In this document: one piece after another, positions 18,021-28,497 of the stretch
Layout of the letters: every line of letters begins with the position of its first letter
Numbering within the stretch: the first letter of the stretch is position 1
NCBI RefSeq assembly: GCF_016907475.1
Contig: NZ_JAFBCA010000001.1
Span: forward strand, 682,001-746,000
Length of the DNA stretch: 64,000 nt
Source of the DNA: Nocardioides cavernae
GTDB taxonomy: Bacteria > Actinomycetota > Actinomycetes > Propionibacteriales > Nocardioidaceae
Direction: 5' to 3'
Notes under the pieces: generated by a model
The model's input: the letters and a program-made list of their open reading frames with translations, nothing else
Told to the model about the DNA's origin: nothing
The model's database searches: none
Position numbers and translations under genes: made by a program

Positions 18021-18040
18021 GTCCCCGGATATCCGGTGAC
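18021..18040. repeat. Palindromic element, copy 1 (one mismatch)
   Basis: The 20-bp site GTCCCCGGAT + ATCCGGTGAC differs at one position from the core of the perfect 26-bp palindrome at 27740-27765. It lies 48 bases before the kinase/luciferase-like start. The rest of the 172-base gap holds only this and the hairpin. Confidence 0.6.
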
Positions 18041-18087
18041 TCACCCGGGAGCGGGCGGCAGGCACGGCGAAGGCCCACACTGTGCGG

Positions 18088-19541
18088 GTGCGACTTCCCG
18101 ACCCGGCCCTCGTGGTGCTCGTCGGCGCCTCGGGGGCCGGGAAGTCGACCTGGGCCGCGGCCCACTACCGCGGCGAGGAGGTCGTCTCCTCCGACGCCCT
18201 CCGCGGGGTCCTGGGCAGCGGTCCGCACGACCTCGACGCCTCGACCGACGCGTTCGCGGTCCTCGAGACGATCGTCGCCGCGCGGCTCGGCCGCCGTCTG
18301 ACCACCGTGGTCGACACCCTCGGGCTGGAAGCGACGAAGCGACGTGCCTGGCTCGACGCGGCCCGCGCGTGCGGACTGCCGGCGGTCGCCGTCGTCCTCG
18401 ACACCCCGGACGCCGAGTGCCGCCGCCGCAACGGCGCCCGCGACCGACCGGTCCCGGCTCCGGTGCTCGCCGGCCAGCTGCGCTCGGTGCGCGACGTACG
18501 CCCCCTGCTGGACGCCGAGGGGTGGGACCTCGTGGTCACGGTCGCCGCGGACGACGCGGCACCCCCGCCCGTCCCCGCGGCCGCACCCCGATCCCGCGAG
18601 CAGCGGACGTCGAGCCTCGGGCTGCGGTCCGTCCTGCAGGTGTCGCGCTTCCCGTGGGGCGAGGACCCGCTGGCCTGGCTGACCGACGTGGCCCGCGCCG
18701 CGGACGAGGCGGGCTTCGCCGGGCTGGCGCTGATGGACCACCTCATCCAGGTGCCCCAGGTCGGCCGGGCGTGGGACCCGATACCGGAGCCGTGGGTGAC
18801 CCTCGGCGCGATCGCCGCGGCCGGCACCGGGCTGGAGCTCGGCACCCTCTGCACGCCCGTGACCTTCCGTCCGGCGGGCGTCACGGCGAAGGCCGCCGCC
18901 ACCCTGTCGGCGCTGACCGACGGCCGTGCCTTCGTCGGCGTCGGCGCCGGGTGGTTCGAGCGGGAGCACGCTGCGTACGGCATCCCCTTCCGCCGGCCCG
19001 TGAGCGCCTCGACGACCTCGAGCGGGCCGTGGTGACGATGAAGGCCCTCTGGGCGGCCGGCACCAAGGCGTACGACGACCACGGCGTCGTGCTGCCAGAG
19101 ACGACCTCCTACCCCCGTCCGGCCGGCCCGATCCCGGTCGTGGTCGGCGGCTCGGGTGAGCGCCGCACCCTGCGCATCGCGGCGCAGCACGGCGACGCCT
19201 GCAACCTCCGCACGACCGACGAGGGCGAGCTCGAGCGGCTGGTCGGCGTCCTGCACGCGCACTGCGACGACGTCGGTCGCGACCGCTCCGAGGTGGCGGT
19301 GACGGTGCTCGACCTGCCCGTCGTGGGTGCCGACCGCGACGACGTGTGGGCGCGCGTCGAGACGCTCCGCGGGCGCACGCCGGCAGCGACGTACGCCGCC
19401 CGCACGCACGCCGCGACCGTCGCCGGTCACCGCGACCGGTGGGCCCGGCTCGCGGGGCTCGGCGTGTCGACGATCTTCATCGCCACCCCCGACCTCGGAG
19501 GTCCCGACGACGTTCTCGCCCTTCGGGGGCTGAACGCCTGA
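18088..19541 (+). pseudogene. P-loop kinase / luciferase-like monooxygenase fusion broken by a frameshift
   Basis: The N-terminal part (about residues 1-165) is an AAA/polynucleotide-kinase-like P-loop domain with Walker A GASGAGKST near 13-21 and SSDALRGVLG. After a Pro/Ala linker a luciferase-like (probably F420- or flavin-dependent) oxidoreductase begins at LGLRSVLQVSRFPWG. At about 18985-18992 the frame fails: the protein reads to GIPF, then the continuing sequence PAREERL-type (ARERLDDLERAV) is in another frame and runs to 19541. One missing C in the run CCCCTTCCG would restore about 484 aa. Start could be GTG 18082 or 18088; the latter leaves a CACACT -10 five bases away. It is either a real mutation or a sequencing error. 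Confidence 0.82.
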
Positions 19542-19553
19542 CCTCGCGGGTCG

Positions 19554-19559
19554 TAGTGT
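19554..19559 (+). promoter_or_regulatory. -10 hexamer TAGTGT of the aldo-keto reductase
   Basis: TAGTGT ends 7 bases before ATG 19567, giving a leaderless or nearly leaderless transcript. Confidence 0.5.
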
Positions 19560-19566
19560 CGAGGAC

Positions 19567-20436
19567 ATGCAGACGCGCACCCTCGGACAGCACAAGGTCG
19601 GCGCCATCGGGCTCGGCCTCATGACCTTCGACCAGACCGGGACCCAGCCCCGCCAGCAGCTCCTCGACACCGTGTCCGCGGCCCTCGATGCGGGCGTCAC
19701 GCTCCTCGACACCGCCGACGCCTACGGCCCCGGCGACGAGAAGGGTGCCGGTGCGCAGGGTGAGAACGAGCGGCTCATCGCCTCGATCCTCGACGAGCTC
19801 GGCGCCCGCGACCGGGTCGTGCTCGCCACCAAGGGCGGCCACGTCCGCACCGAGGGCGGCGGCTGGGACGTCGACTCGTCGGCGGCCCACCTCAAATCGG
19901 CGGTCGACGCGAGCCTGCAGCGCCTCGGGGTGGAGCAGATCGCGCTCTGGCAGCACCACCGGCCCGACCCGAAGGTCTCCTACGACGAGGTCATCGGCAC
20001 GCTGAAGGAGATCGCCGACAGCGGCAAGGTCGCCCACGTGGGCCTCTCCAACGCCGACCCGCAGCAGATCCGCGACGCCCACGCGGTCCTCGGCGACGCG
20101 CTCGCCAGCGTGCAGAACCAGTTCAGCCCCAAGTTCCGCTCCAGCCGGCCCGAGATCGACGTCTGCGAGGAGCTCGGCCTGGCCTTCCTGCCGTGGAGCC
20201 CGCTCGGCGGCCTCTCCGACGCCAAGGAGCTCGCCGACAAGCACCCTGCCTTCGCCGAGATCGCCCGGGAGCGCGGCGTCAGTGCGCAGCAGGTGGCGCT
20301 GGCCTGGGAGCTCGCCCAGTCCCCGGTCGTCATCCCGATCCCGGGCGCCAAGCGGCCCACCTCGATCACCGACTCGGCCGCCGCGGCCGAGATCGAGCTC
20401 ACCGCCGACGAGCTGGCGCGCCTCGACGCGAGCTGA
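19567..20436 (+). CDS. Aldo/keto reductase
   Basis: NADPH-dependent carbonyl reductase, 289 aa TIM barrel. The catalytic tetrad is readable: Asp48 and Tyr53 in DTADAYG, Lys89 in LATKGG and His131 in QHHRPD. The C-terminal cofactor block IPIPGAKRPTSITDSAAA is also present. The SDR gene follows 26 bases later, so the two may be co-transcribed. The substrate cannot be told from sequence. Confidence 0.92.
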   Translation: MQTRTLGQHKVGAIGLGLMTFDQTGTQPRQQLLDTVSAALDAGVTLLDTADAYGPGDEKGAGAQGENERLIASILDELGARDRVVLATKGGHVRTEGGGWDVDSSAAHLKSAVDASLQRLGVEQIALWQHHRPDPKVSYDEVIGTLKEIADSGKVAHVGLSNADPQQIRDAHAVLGDALASVQNQFSPKFRSSRPEIDVCEELGLAFLPWSPLGGLSDAKELADKHPAFAEIARERGVSAQQVALAWELAQSPVVIPIPGAKRPTSITDSAAAAEIELTADELARLDAS

Positions 20437-20462
20437 CACCGAGGACAGGACAGGACCCCGCG

Positions 20463-21440
20463 ATGCCCCGCCCGATCCTCACCCGCGTGGTCGACACGGC
20501 CATGGACCGTTCGGTGGTCCTCGGCTACACGACGATCGGCCTCGCGGTGCGGCGGGCGCTGCCGGGCTGGCCGGCCGACCCGCTGCCGCGGTCGCTGGAG
20601 GGTCGCCACGTGCTCGTCACCGGAGCGAGCTCCGGGCTCGGGGCCGCGACGGTCGCGGGGCTGGCCGGACTCGGCGCGGTCGTGCACCTGCTCGTGCGCG
20701 ACGAGGCCAAGGGGGCCGGGGTCGCCGACCGGATCCGCGCCACGCACCCCGGTGCGGAGCTGCGGCTGTGGCGCTGCGACGTGGCCGACCTCGACGACGT
20801 ACGACGCTTCGCGGCCGGCTTCGCCGCCGAGGTCCCCGACCTCCACGCGGTGGTGCACAACGCGGGCGTGATGCCCCCCGAGCGCACCGAGTCGCCGCAG
20901 GGCCTCGAGCTCAGCATGGCCGTGCACCTCGTCGGCCCGGTGGTGATGACCGAGTCGTTGCGAGGCCCGCTCGCCGGCGGTCGCGTGGTGCTGGTCAGCA
21001 GCGGCGGGATGTACGCCCAGCCGCTGCACGCCGATGACCCGGGCTACACCGCCGGCGACTACTCGCCCACGACGTCGTACGCCCGCTCGAAGCGCTGGCA
21101 GGTGGAGCTCGCCCCGATGCTCGCCGACCGGTGGGCAGCCGACGGCACCACCGTCGCGACCATGCACCCCGGCTGGGCCGACACCCCCGGCGTGCAGGAG
21201 TCGCTGCCGACCTTCCGCAGGCTCACCCGGCCGGTGCTGCGCGACGACGCGCAAGGTGCCGACACGAGTGTGTGGCTGACGGCGGTCGAGCCCGCCCCGC
21301 CGACCGGTCGCTTCTGGCACGACCGGGTCGAGCGCCCGACCCACCTCCTGCCGACGACGCGCGGGAGCGACCGCGACCGGGCCCGCGCGTGGGCCTGGCT
21401 CCGCGAGGCGGCCGGGCTGGACGAGGCCGCCGCACCCTAG
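20463..21440 (+). CDS. Short-chain dehydrogenase/reductase (DHRS12/retinol-dehydrogenase-like)
   Basis: 325 aa. The Rossmann core shows the cofactor motif TGASSGLG near residue 55, the NAG motif in VVHNAGVM, the catalytic serine in VLVSSGG and the YxxxK pair in SYARSKRW. An N-terminal extension of about 45 residues precedes the fold, as in the DHRS12-like group. It sits between an aldo-keto reductase and a GNAT, all rightward. The substrate is unknown, perhaps a lipid or sterol-like ketone. Confidence 0.9.
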   Translation: MPRPILTRVVDTAMDRSVVLGYTTIGLAVRRALPGWPADPLPRSLEGRHVLVTGASSGLGAATVAGLAGLGAVVHLLVRDEAKGAGVADRIRATHPGAELRLWRCDVADLDDVRRFAAGFAAEVPDLHAVVHNAGVMPPERTESPQGLELSMAVHLVGPVVMTESLRGPLAGGRVVLVSSGGMYAQPLHADDPGYTAGDYSPTTSYARSKRWQVELAPMLADRWAADGTTVATMHPGWADTPGVQESLPTFRRLTRPVLRDDAQGADTSVWLTAVEPAPPTGRFWHDRVERPTHLLPTTRGSDRDRARAWAWLREAAGLDEAAAP

Positions 21441-21443
21441 GGT
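21438..21443 (+). promoter_or_regulatory. -10 hexamer TAGGGT of the GNAT gene
   Basis: The hexamer overlaps the SDR stop codon and ends 7 bases before GTG 21451. A more upstream GTG (21442) lies inside it and is therefore unlikely to be the start. Confidence 0.45.
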
Positions 21444-21450
21444 GGCGCGG

Positions 21451-21999
21451 GTGCTGAGCCTGCAGATCGACGACGCCCGCCTGTCCGACCTCGAGCCGTG
21501 GCACGCCGAGCAGCTCGCCGGCCTGTTCCAGGCGCACGGCGCCGACTTCTACGACTGGCTGCCGTGGGAGGGCTTCGAGGACGTCGAAGGAGCTCGCGGC
21601 TTCCTCGAGTCCTTCGCCAAGGGGCGCGGCGAGGGCACCCGCCGGCTCTACGGCATCTGGGTCGACGACGAGCTGGTCGGCGGCACGCTCTTCCCGAGCA
21701 TCAACGCCCGCTCGCGGATCGCCGAGGCGGGCGTCTTCCTGGCGGCCTCGGCCCGCGGGCGCGGCATCGTCACCCGGGCGGTGGCGGCGATGCTCGACTG
21801 GGCGTTCGTCGAGCGCGGGCTGCACCGCGTCGAGTGGCGATGCGCCCCGGGCAACCAGGCCAGCCGGCGTGTCGCCGAGCGGCTCGGCTTCACCCACGAG
21901 GGCACGCTGCGCGAGGTGTTCCCCGTGCGCGAGGAGCGGCAGGACCTCGAGGTCTGGGCGCTCCTGGCTCGCGACTGGTCCGGCCTCCCAAAAACTTGA
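21451..21999 (+). CDS. GNAT acetyltransferase, RimJ/RimL-like
   Basis: 182 aa. The fold pattern is clear: a strand with ELVGGTLFPSINARSRIAEAGVFL, then the acetyl-CoA loop ARGRGIVTRAVAAMLDWAF, and the RimL-type ending HRVEWRCAPGNQASRRVAERLGFTHEGTLRE. It likely acetylates a protein N-terminus, a small amine or an antibiotic. The stop codon overlaps the furA promoter. Confidence 0.9.
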   Translation: MLSLQIDDARLSDLEPWHAEQLAGLFQAHGADFYDWLPWEGFEDVEGARGFLESFAKGRGEGTRRLYGIWVDDELVGGTLFPSINARSRIAEAGVFLAASARGRGIVTRAVAAMLDWAFVERGLHRVEWRCAPGNQASRRVAERLGFTHEGTLREVFPVREERQDLEVWALLARDWSGLPKT

Positions 22000-22024
22000 C
22001 TCGTTCAAGAGAAGGGGGCAGGGT
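21995..22024 (+). promoter_or_regulatory. furA-katG promoter with FurA-like operator
   Basis: TTGACT (-35, 21996-22001) is followed after 17 bases by CAGGGT (-10, 22019-22024), which lies 8 bases before ATG 22033. The inverted repeat CTTGA-CTCGT-TCAAG (21995-22009) covers the -35, fitting autorepression by the FurA encoded downstream. Confidence 0.65.
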
Positions 22025-22032
22025 GGTCGGTG

Positions 22033-24761
<2,729 letters not shown>

Positions 24762-24779
24762 CGCCTCCCGTCACACGCC

Positions 24780-24813
24780 GGCAGCCCGGTCCCCGTTGGG
24801 GCCGGGCTGCTGC
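24780..24813 (+). terminator. katG terminator
   Basis: A stem built from GCAGCCCGG and CCGGGCTGC, with CCCC/GGGG closing the inner loop, begins 18 bases after the katG stop. Confidence 0.75.
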
Positions 24814-24841
24814 CATTTCCAGTCGCTGCTTCCGGCCGCCG

Positions 24842-24868
24842 TGTCACAACTCGGTGGCGGACGGCGTC
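24842..24868 (+). promoter_or_regulatory. ECF41-type promoter (TGTCACA-N16-CGTC)
   Basis: TGTCACA at 24842-24848 and CGTC at 24865-24868 are exactly 16 bases apart, which is the published ECF41 recognition pattern. It lies 36 bases before the CMD gene, whose partner sigma factor is an ECF41 member. Confidence 0.85.
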
Positions 24869-24904
24869 CCATGTCCGACACCCGTTCAGGAGAAGGAGAC
24901 GGAC

Positions 24905-25492
24905 ATGAGCGAGACCCGAGTCCCGCCCGCGGAGATGACCGGTGCGTACGCCGCCCTGGTGAAGGCCGCGATCCGCAAGAAGCTCGGCGGCGTGCCGGCC
25001 GGCCTGCAGGTGATGTGGCACCACCGGGACGTCCTCCGCGACACCATGAAGTTCGGCCGGCGCTCGGAGAGGTGGGACCGGCTCGACCACACCCTCGCCA
25101 CGCTCGCGACGATGACGGCCGCAGCCGAGGTCGGCTGCAGCTTCTGCCTCGACTTCCACTACTTCCTGTCGCAGGACAAGGGGCTCGGCGAGGAGAAGGC
25201 CCGCGAGGTGCCGCGCTGGCGTGACTCGACGGTCTACACACCGGTCGAGCGGCGCGTGATGGCGTACGCCGCGGCGATGTGCCAGACGCCCGTGGAGGTG
25301 ACCGACGAGATGTCCGCTGCGCTGCTGGACGACCTCGGGCCGGACGGGCTCGTGGAGCTGACCGCCCGGGTCGGCGTGATGAACATGACCGCCCGCGGCA
25401 ACGTCGCCCTCGGCATCCGCTCCGAGCACTACTCGGACGCGTGCGGCCTGCCACCGATGGCCGAGCGCACCGACGTAGCCTCGACGTCATGA
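24905..25492 (+). CDS. Carboxymuconolactone decarboxylase-family (AhpD-like) protein
   Basis: 195 aa all-helical protein. The redox-type motif ExxCxxCxxxH is present as E75, C78, C81 and H85, so it is more like AhpD-type reductants than true decarboxylases. ATG 24905 follows AGAAGGAG. The stop overlaps the ECF41 sigma start by ATGA. CMD proteins (the COE group) are the standard genomic partners of ECF41 sigma factors and usually their main target. Confidence 0.9.
   Translation: MSETRVPPAEMTGAYAALVKAAIRKKLGGVPAGLQVMWHHRDVLRDTMKFGRRSERWDRLDHTLATLATMTAAAEVGCSFCLDFHYFLSQDKGLGEEKAREVPRWRDSTVYTPVERRVMAYAAAMCQTPVEVTDEMSAALLDDLGPDGLVELTARVGVMNMTARGNVALGIRSEHYSDACGLPPMAERTDVASTS
25476..25481 (+). promoter_or_regulatory. 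Internal -10 hexamer TAGCCT before the ECF41 gene
   Basis: TAGCCT inside the CMD 3' end, 7 bases before ATG 25489, could give a separate leaderless sigma transcript. Confidence 0.35.
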
Positions 25493-26373
25493 TCGAGGCG
25501 CCGGTCGACGACCCGTTCGTGGAGCACCGCAACCTCCTCTTCACCGTCGCCTACGAGCTGCTCGGCTCGGCCGCCGACGCCGAGGACGTCGTGCAGGAGT
25601 CCTGGCTGAAGTGGGAGCGGGTCGACCGGACGGGGGTACGCGACCCGCGGGCGTACGCGGTACGTATCGTCGCGCGGAGCGCCCTCGACCGGCTCCGGAC
25701 CGTGGCCCGACGCCGCGAGGACTACATCGGGCCGTGGCTCCCCGAGCCGTTGCTCACCGCGCCCGACGTGGCCGCCGACGTCGAGCTGGCCGACTCGCTG
25801 TCGACCGCCATGCTGATGGTGCTCGAGACGCTGGAGCCCACCGAGCGCGCGGTCTTCGTGCTGCGCGAGGTGTTCGACGTCCCCTACGACGACCTCGCCG
25901 AGGCGGTCGGCCGGACCCCGGCGGCCGTGCGCCAGATCGCCCACCGCGCCCGGACGCACGTCGCCGAGCGGCGGCCTCGCGGCGTGGTCTCCCGGTCCGA
26001 CACTGCGCGGGCGCTGGCGGCGTTCACCCGGGCGATCGAGACGGGGGATCTCCAGGAGCTCGCCGACCTCCTCGCTCCCGACGTCGTCGCCTTCGGCGAC
26101 GGAGGCGGCGTCAAGCAGGCCCTGCCCCGCCCGGTCGCGGGCGCCGAGAAGGTCGCCAAGCTGCTCAGCCACGGCATGCGCACCGTCGCCGGCCGGCTCA
26201 CCGCCGAGGTGGTGGAGGTCAACGGGTGGCCCGGCCTGCTGCTACGGCTCGACGGCGAGGTGGACTCCGTCCTCACGGTGCGAGTCGAGGAGGGCCTGGT
26301 CACCGCGGTCTACACGGTGCGCAACCCCGAGAAGCTCTCTGCGGTCGGCGCTGCGGTGGGAGTCACCCGCTAG
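25489..26373 (+). CDS. ECF41-family sigma factor (SigJ-like) with SnoaL-like tail
   Basis: 294 aa. Sigma region 2 (residues about 10-75) and region 4 (105-160) are linked by the ECF41 signature WLPEPL at 83-88. The C-terminal SnoaL-like extension carries the second signature DGGG at 204-207. In this family the extension is needed for activity yet also acts as a built-in inhibitor, replacing an anti-sigma factor. It is co-translated with the CMD gene, and the matching promoter sits upstream of the pair, so autoregulation is expected. Confidence 0.95.
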   Translation: MIEAPVDDPFVEHRNLLFTVAYELLGSAADAEDVVQESWLKWERVDRTGVRDPRAYAVRIVARSALDRLRTVARRREDYIGPWLPEPLLTAPDVAADVELADSLSTAMLMVLETLEPTERAVFVLREVFDVPYDDLAEAVGRTPAAVRQIAHRARTHVAERRPRGVVSRSDTARALAAFTRAIETGDLQELADLLAPDVVAFGDGGGVKQALPRPVAGAEKVAKLLSHGMRTVAGRLTAEVVEVNGWPGLLLRLDGEVDSVLTVRVEEGLVTAVYTVRNPEKLSAVGAAVGVTR

Positions 26374-26376
26374 CCT
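26371..26376 (+). promoter_or_regulatory. -10 hexamer TAGCCT of the hemerythrin gene
   Basis: The hexamer overlaps the sigma stop and ends 9 bases before GTG 26386. Confidence 0.4.
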
Positions 26377-26385
26377 TCCGTCGAC

Positions 26386-26856
26386 GTGGGTGACGGGGAG
26401 AAGGCCAGGCTGGTCGCCTGGGGTCGAGAGATGCGGGCGGTGCACGACCGCTTGCGCGGGGCACTGCGGTTGTCGCAGGAGGCTGTCGTCGCGGGGCGCG
26501 AGCTGCCCGACCCGGGCCGAGAGCTGCTGCTGTTCTGCCACGGCTTCTGCTCGGCCCTCGACGGCCACCACCGGGGTGAGGACGCGCTGCTCTTCCCGGC
26601 GATCGAAGCCACGCACGCCGACCTGTCGGTGCAGCTGCGCAAGCTCGAGCAGGACCACGCGATGATCGGCACGCTCCTGGCGGGGCTGCAGTCGGCGGTC
26701 TCCCGGACGGCATCGCCCGAGGTGCTCGGCCAGCACCTCGATGGCCTCGCAGCGATCATGGAGTCTCACTTCGGCTTCGAGGAACGCACCCTCGTCGCGA
26801 TCCTCGACCGGTTGGAGCTGGACGCGACGGTGGCGGACGTCCTCGGCCCGCTCTAG
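26386..26856 (+). CDS. Hemerythrin-like HHE-domain protein
   Basis: 156 aa four-helix protein. The metal-ligand pattern is present: an early His in MRAVHDRLRG, LDGHHRGEDALLFP supplying His and Glu, QDHAMI, and the last-helix SHFGFEERTL. Such domains bind a di-iron centre and respond to O2, NO or oxidative stress. Its place beside furA-katG and the CMD/ECF41 pair fits a redox-stress cluster. Confidence 0.85.
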   Translation: MGDGEKARLVAWGREMRAVHDRLRGALRLSQEAVVAGRELPDPGRELLLFCHGFCSALDGHHRGEDALLFPAIEATHADLSVQLRKLEQDHAMIGTLLAGLQSAVSRTASPEVLGQHLDGLAAIMESHFGFEERTLVAILDRLELDATVADVLGPL

Positions 26857-26859
26857 CGT
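26854..26859 (+). promoter_or_regulatory. -10 hexamer TAGCGT of the VOC gene
   Basis: TAGCGT overlaps the hemerythrin stop and ends 6 bases before ATG 26866. Confidence 0.45.
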
Positions 26860-26865
26860 GGCGGC

Positions 26866-27228
26866 ATGGTCGACCACGCCACGCCCAACCTCCCGTCGCG
26901 TGACCTCGACGCGACGGCCGGCTTCTACGCCGCGCTCGGGTTCGCGACGGCGTACCACGACCCGGGCTGGCTGATCCTGGAGCGCGGCACCCTGGTGCTC
27001 GAGTTCTTCCCCGACCCCGGCATGGACCCGGCCTCGACCGCCTCGAGCTGCTGCCTGCGGGTCGACGACGTCGATGGGTTGTACGACGTGTGCGTGGCGG
27101 CCGGGCTGCCCGCGACCCACCTCGGGTGGCCGCGGCTCCACCCGCCGCGCGTCGAGGACTCGGGGATGAGGATCGGCTACCTCGTGGACGCCGACGGCAA
27201 CCTGCTCCGGCTCGTGCAGAACCCTTAG
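26866..27228 (+). CDS. VOC-fold protein (bleomycin-resistance/glyoxalase-like)
   Basis: 120 aa, a single vicinal-oxygen-chelate unit pair: NLPSRDLDATAGFYAALGF opens the fold, and YLVDADGNLLRLVQN closes it. Size and sequence resemble bleomycin-binding immunity proteins of the Ble type. Function could be drug sequestration or a metal-dependent isomerase/dioxygenase step; nothing nearby decides. It overlaps the convergent MOSC gene by four bases. Confidence 0.85.
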   Translation: MVDHATPNLPSRDLDATAGFYAALGFATAYHDPGWLILERGTLVLEFFPDPGMDPASTASSCCLRVDDVDGLYDVCVAAGLPATHLGWPRLHPPRVEDSGMRIGYLVDADGNLLRLVQNP

Positions 27229-27695
27229 CCCGGGACGGGTCCCGCCACCGCCTCGTCACCGACGCGGATCGTGCCCGATCCCAGCAGCCGGAACACCGTG
27301 CCGCCGCGCGGTGAGCGCAGCGCCTGCATGGCGCCGGGGCCGAGCCAGTCGTCGAGGAGGCGGCAGGGAGCCGCGATGCGCACCACCTCGAGGTCGACGT
27401 CCGCGATCCGCATCCGCTCTCCCGGTCGCGTCGGGATCGGCCCGGTCGTCAGCGTGATGTTGCGGCGGGTGAGGCCCGGGTCGACCGGCCGCCCGAGCAC
27501 CTCGGCCGCCGCCTCCAGGTCGTCGAGCGACTGCACGGTCACGTGCCGGTGCTTCGCCCCGTGGTAACGGTCGCCGACCAGGCCGACGCCCGCCTCCGCC
27601 TCGACGGAGTCCACCGACTTCGTGGGGATCTTCCGCCCGGGGGCGAGGTGGATGGCGTGCACGCGCGAGGTCACGGGTGGGACGGTACTTCGCAC
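27225..27695 (-). CDS. MOSC-domain protein
   Basis: 156 aa, a stand-alone molybdenum-cofactor sulfurase C-terminal domain. The typical GLVGDRYHGAKHRHVTV stretch and the conserved cysteine in APCRLLDDWLGPG are present, followed by the late RGGTVFRLLGSGTI. MOSC domains bind Moco or carry activated sulfur. The start is uncertain: the first codon at 27695 or the GTG before TSRVHAIHLAPG. It diverges from the DinB-like gene across the 26-bp palindrome. Confidence 0.85.
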   Translation of the reverse strand: MRSTVPPVTSRVHAIHLAPGRKIPTKSVDSVEAEAGVGLVGDRYHGAKHRHVTVQSLDDLEAAAEVLGRPVDPGLTRRNITLTTGPIPTRPGERMRIADVDLEVVRIAAPCRLLDDWLGPGAMQALRSPRGGTVFRLLGSGTIRVGDEAVAGPVPG

Positions 27696-27739
27696 CCGAG
27701 TTTCCTGCTGTGCACCCGGGATCTGGGTGGCGAAGTGGG

Positions 27740-27765
27740 CAAGTCACCGGATATCCGGTGACTTG
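27740..27765. repeat. Perfect 26-bp palindrome, copy 2
   Basis: CAAGTCACCGGAT (27740-27752) is followed directly by its exact reverse complement. It lies in the 101-base divergent gap between the MOSC and DinB-like genes. A 20-bp version with one mismatch is at 18021-18040. It could be an operator or a dispersed extragenic element. Confidence 0.75.
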
Positions 27766-27796
27766 TGTGGCGTCGCTAGCGGCATGATCGTTTCCC

Positions 27797-28393
27797 ATGA
27801 GCGATCTCCGTGACCCGAAGGCGGCCCTCCTCCGCTACCTCCAGGACGCGCGAGACGCCCTGCTCTGGAAGCTCGAGGGGCTCGGCGAGCGCGACCTGCG
27901 GCTCCCGCGCACGCCCACCGGGACCAACCTGCTCGGCATCGTCCGGCACGTCGCCAACGTGGAGATCGGCTACTTCGGACCGACCTTCGGGCGCGAGTGG
28001 CACGACCCCGACCACCCGCTCTTCGTGTCGGACCCGGACTACGACGCCGACCCGCAGGCCGACTGGTGGGTACCCGCCTCGGTCCCGGCGGCGGAGGTCG
28101 TCGACTTCTACCGGGCGGTGTGGGCGTTCAGCGACGCGACGGTGGCCGAGCTCCCGCTCGACGCTGCCGGGGCGGTCCCGTGGTGGTCGGCCGCACACCG
28201 CGACGTCACGCTCCACCGGGTGCTCGTCCACGTCCTCGCCGACCTCACCCGGCACGCCGGGCACGCCGACATCCTGCGCGAGGACATCGACGGGGCCGCC
28301 GGCCTGAAGGTCGTCGCGACCAACATGCCCGACGTGGACTGGCCGGCGTACGTCGACAAGCTGACCCGCGAGGCTGACAAGCACGCGCGGTGA
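27797..28393 (+). CDS. DinB-like (DUF664) metal-dependent enzyme-fold protein
   Basis: 198 aa four-helix protein. Metal-ligand histidines appear in LGIVRHVANVEIGYFG and in LTRHAGHADILRED. The fold is shared with DinB/YfiT and mycothiol- or bacillithiol-dependent transferases, so a thiol transferase role is plausible in an actinobacterium. A second, related DinB-like gene lies at 33980. Confidence 0.87.
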   Translation: MSDLRDPKAALLRYLQDARDALLWKLEGLGERDLRLPRTPTGTNLLGIVRHVANVEIGYFGPTFGREWHDPDHPLFVSDPDYDADPQADWWVPASVPAAEVVDFYRAVWAFSDATVAELPLDAAGAVPWWSAAHRDVTLHRVLVHVLADLTRHAGHADILREDIDGAAGLKVVATNMPDVDWPAYVDKLTREADKHAR

Positions 28394-28413
28394 GGGGTTG
28401 TCAGGCTCTCAGC

Positions 28414-28435
28414 GATCCCCGGTCAGCCGGGGATC
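28414..28435 (+). terminator. Terminator after the DinB-like gene
   Basis: GATCCCCGG-TCAG-CCGGGGATC is a perfect 9-bp stem with a tetraloop, 20 bases after the stop. Confidence 0.7.
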
Positions 28436-28485
28436 ACGACAGCGACCGCGCCACAAGTCGGAGGCGGACTGTCGGTGGCTGCGCC

Positions 28486-28491
28486 TAGGGT
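28486..28491 (+). promoter_or_regulatory. -10 hexamer TAGGGT of the MFS gene
   Basis: TAGGGT ends 6 bases before GTG 28498 and supports that start over the ATG at 28504. Confidence 0.5.
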
Positions 28492-28497
28492 CGTCAG

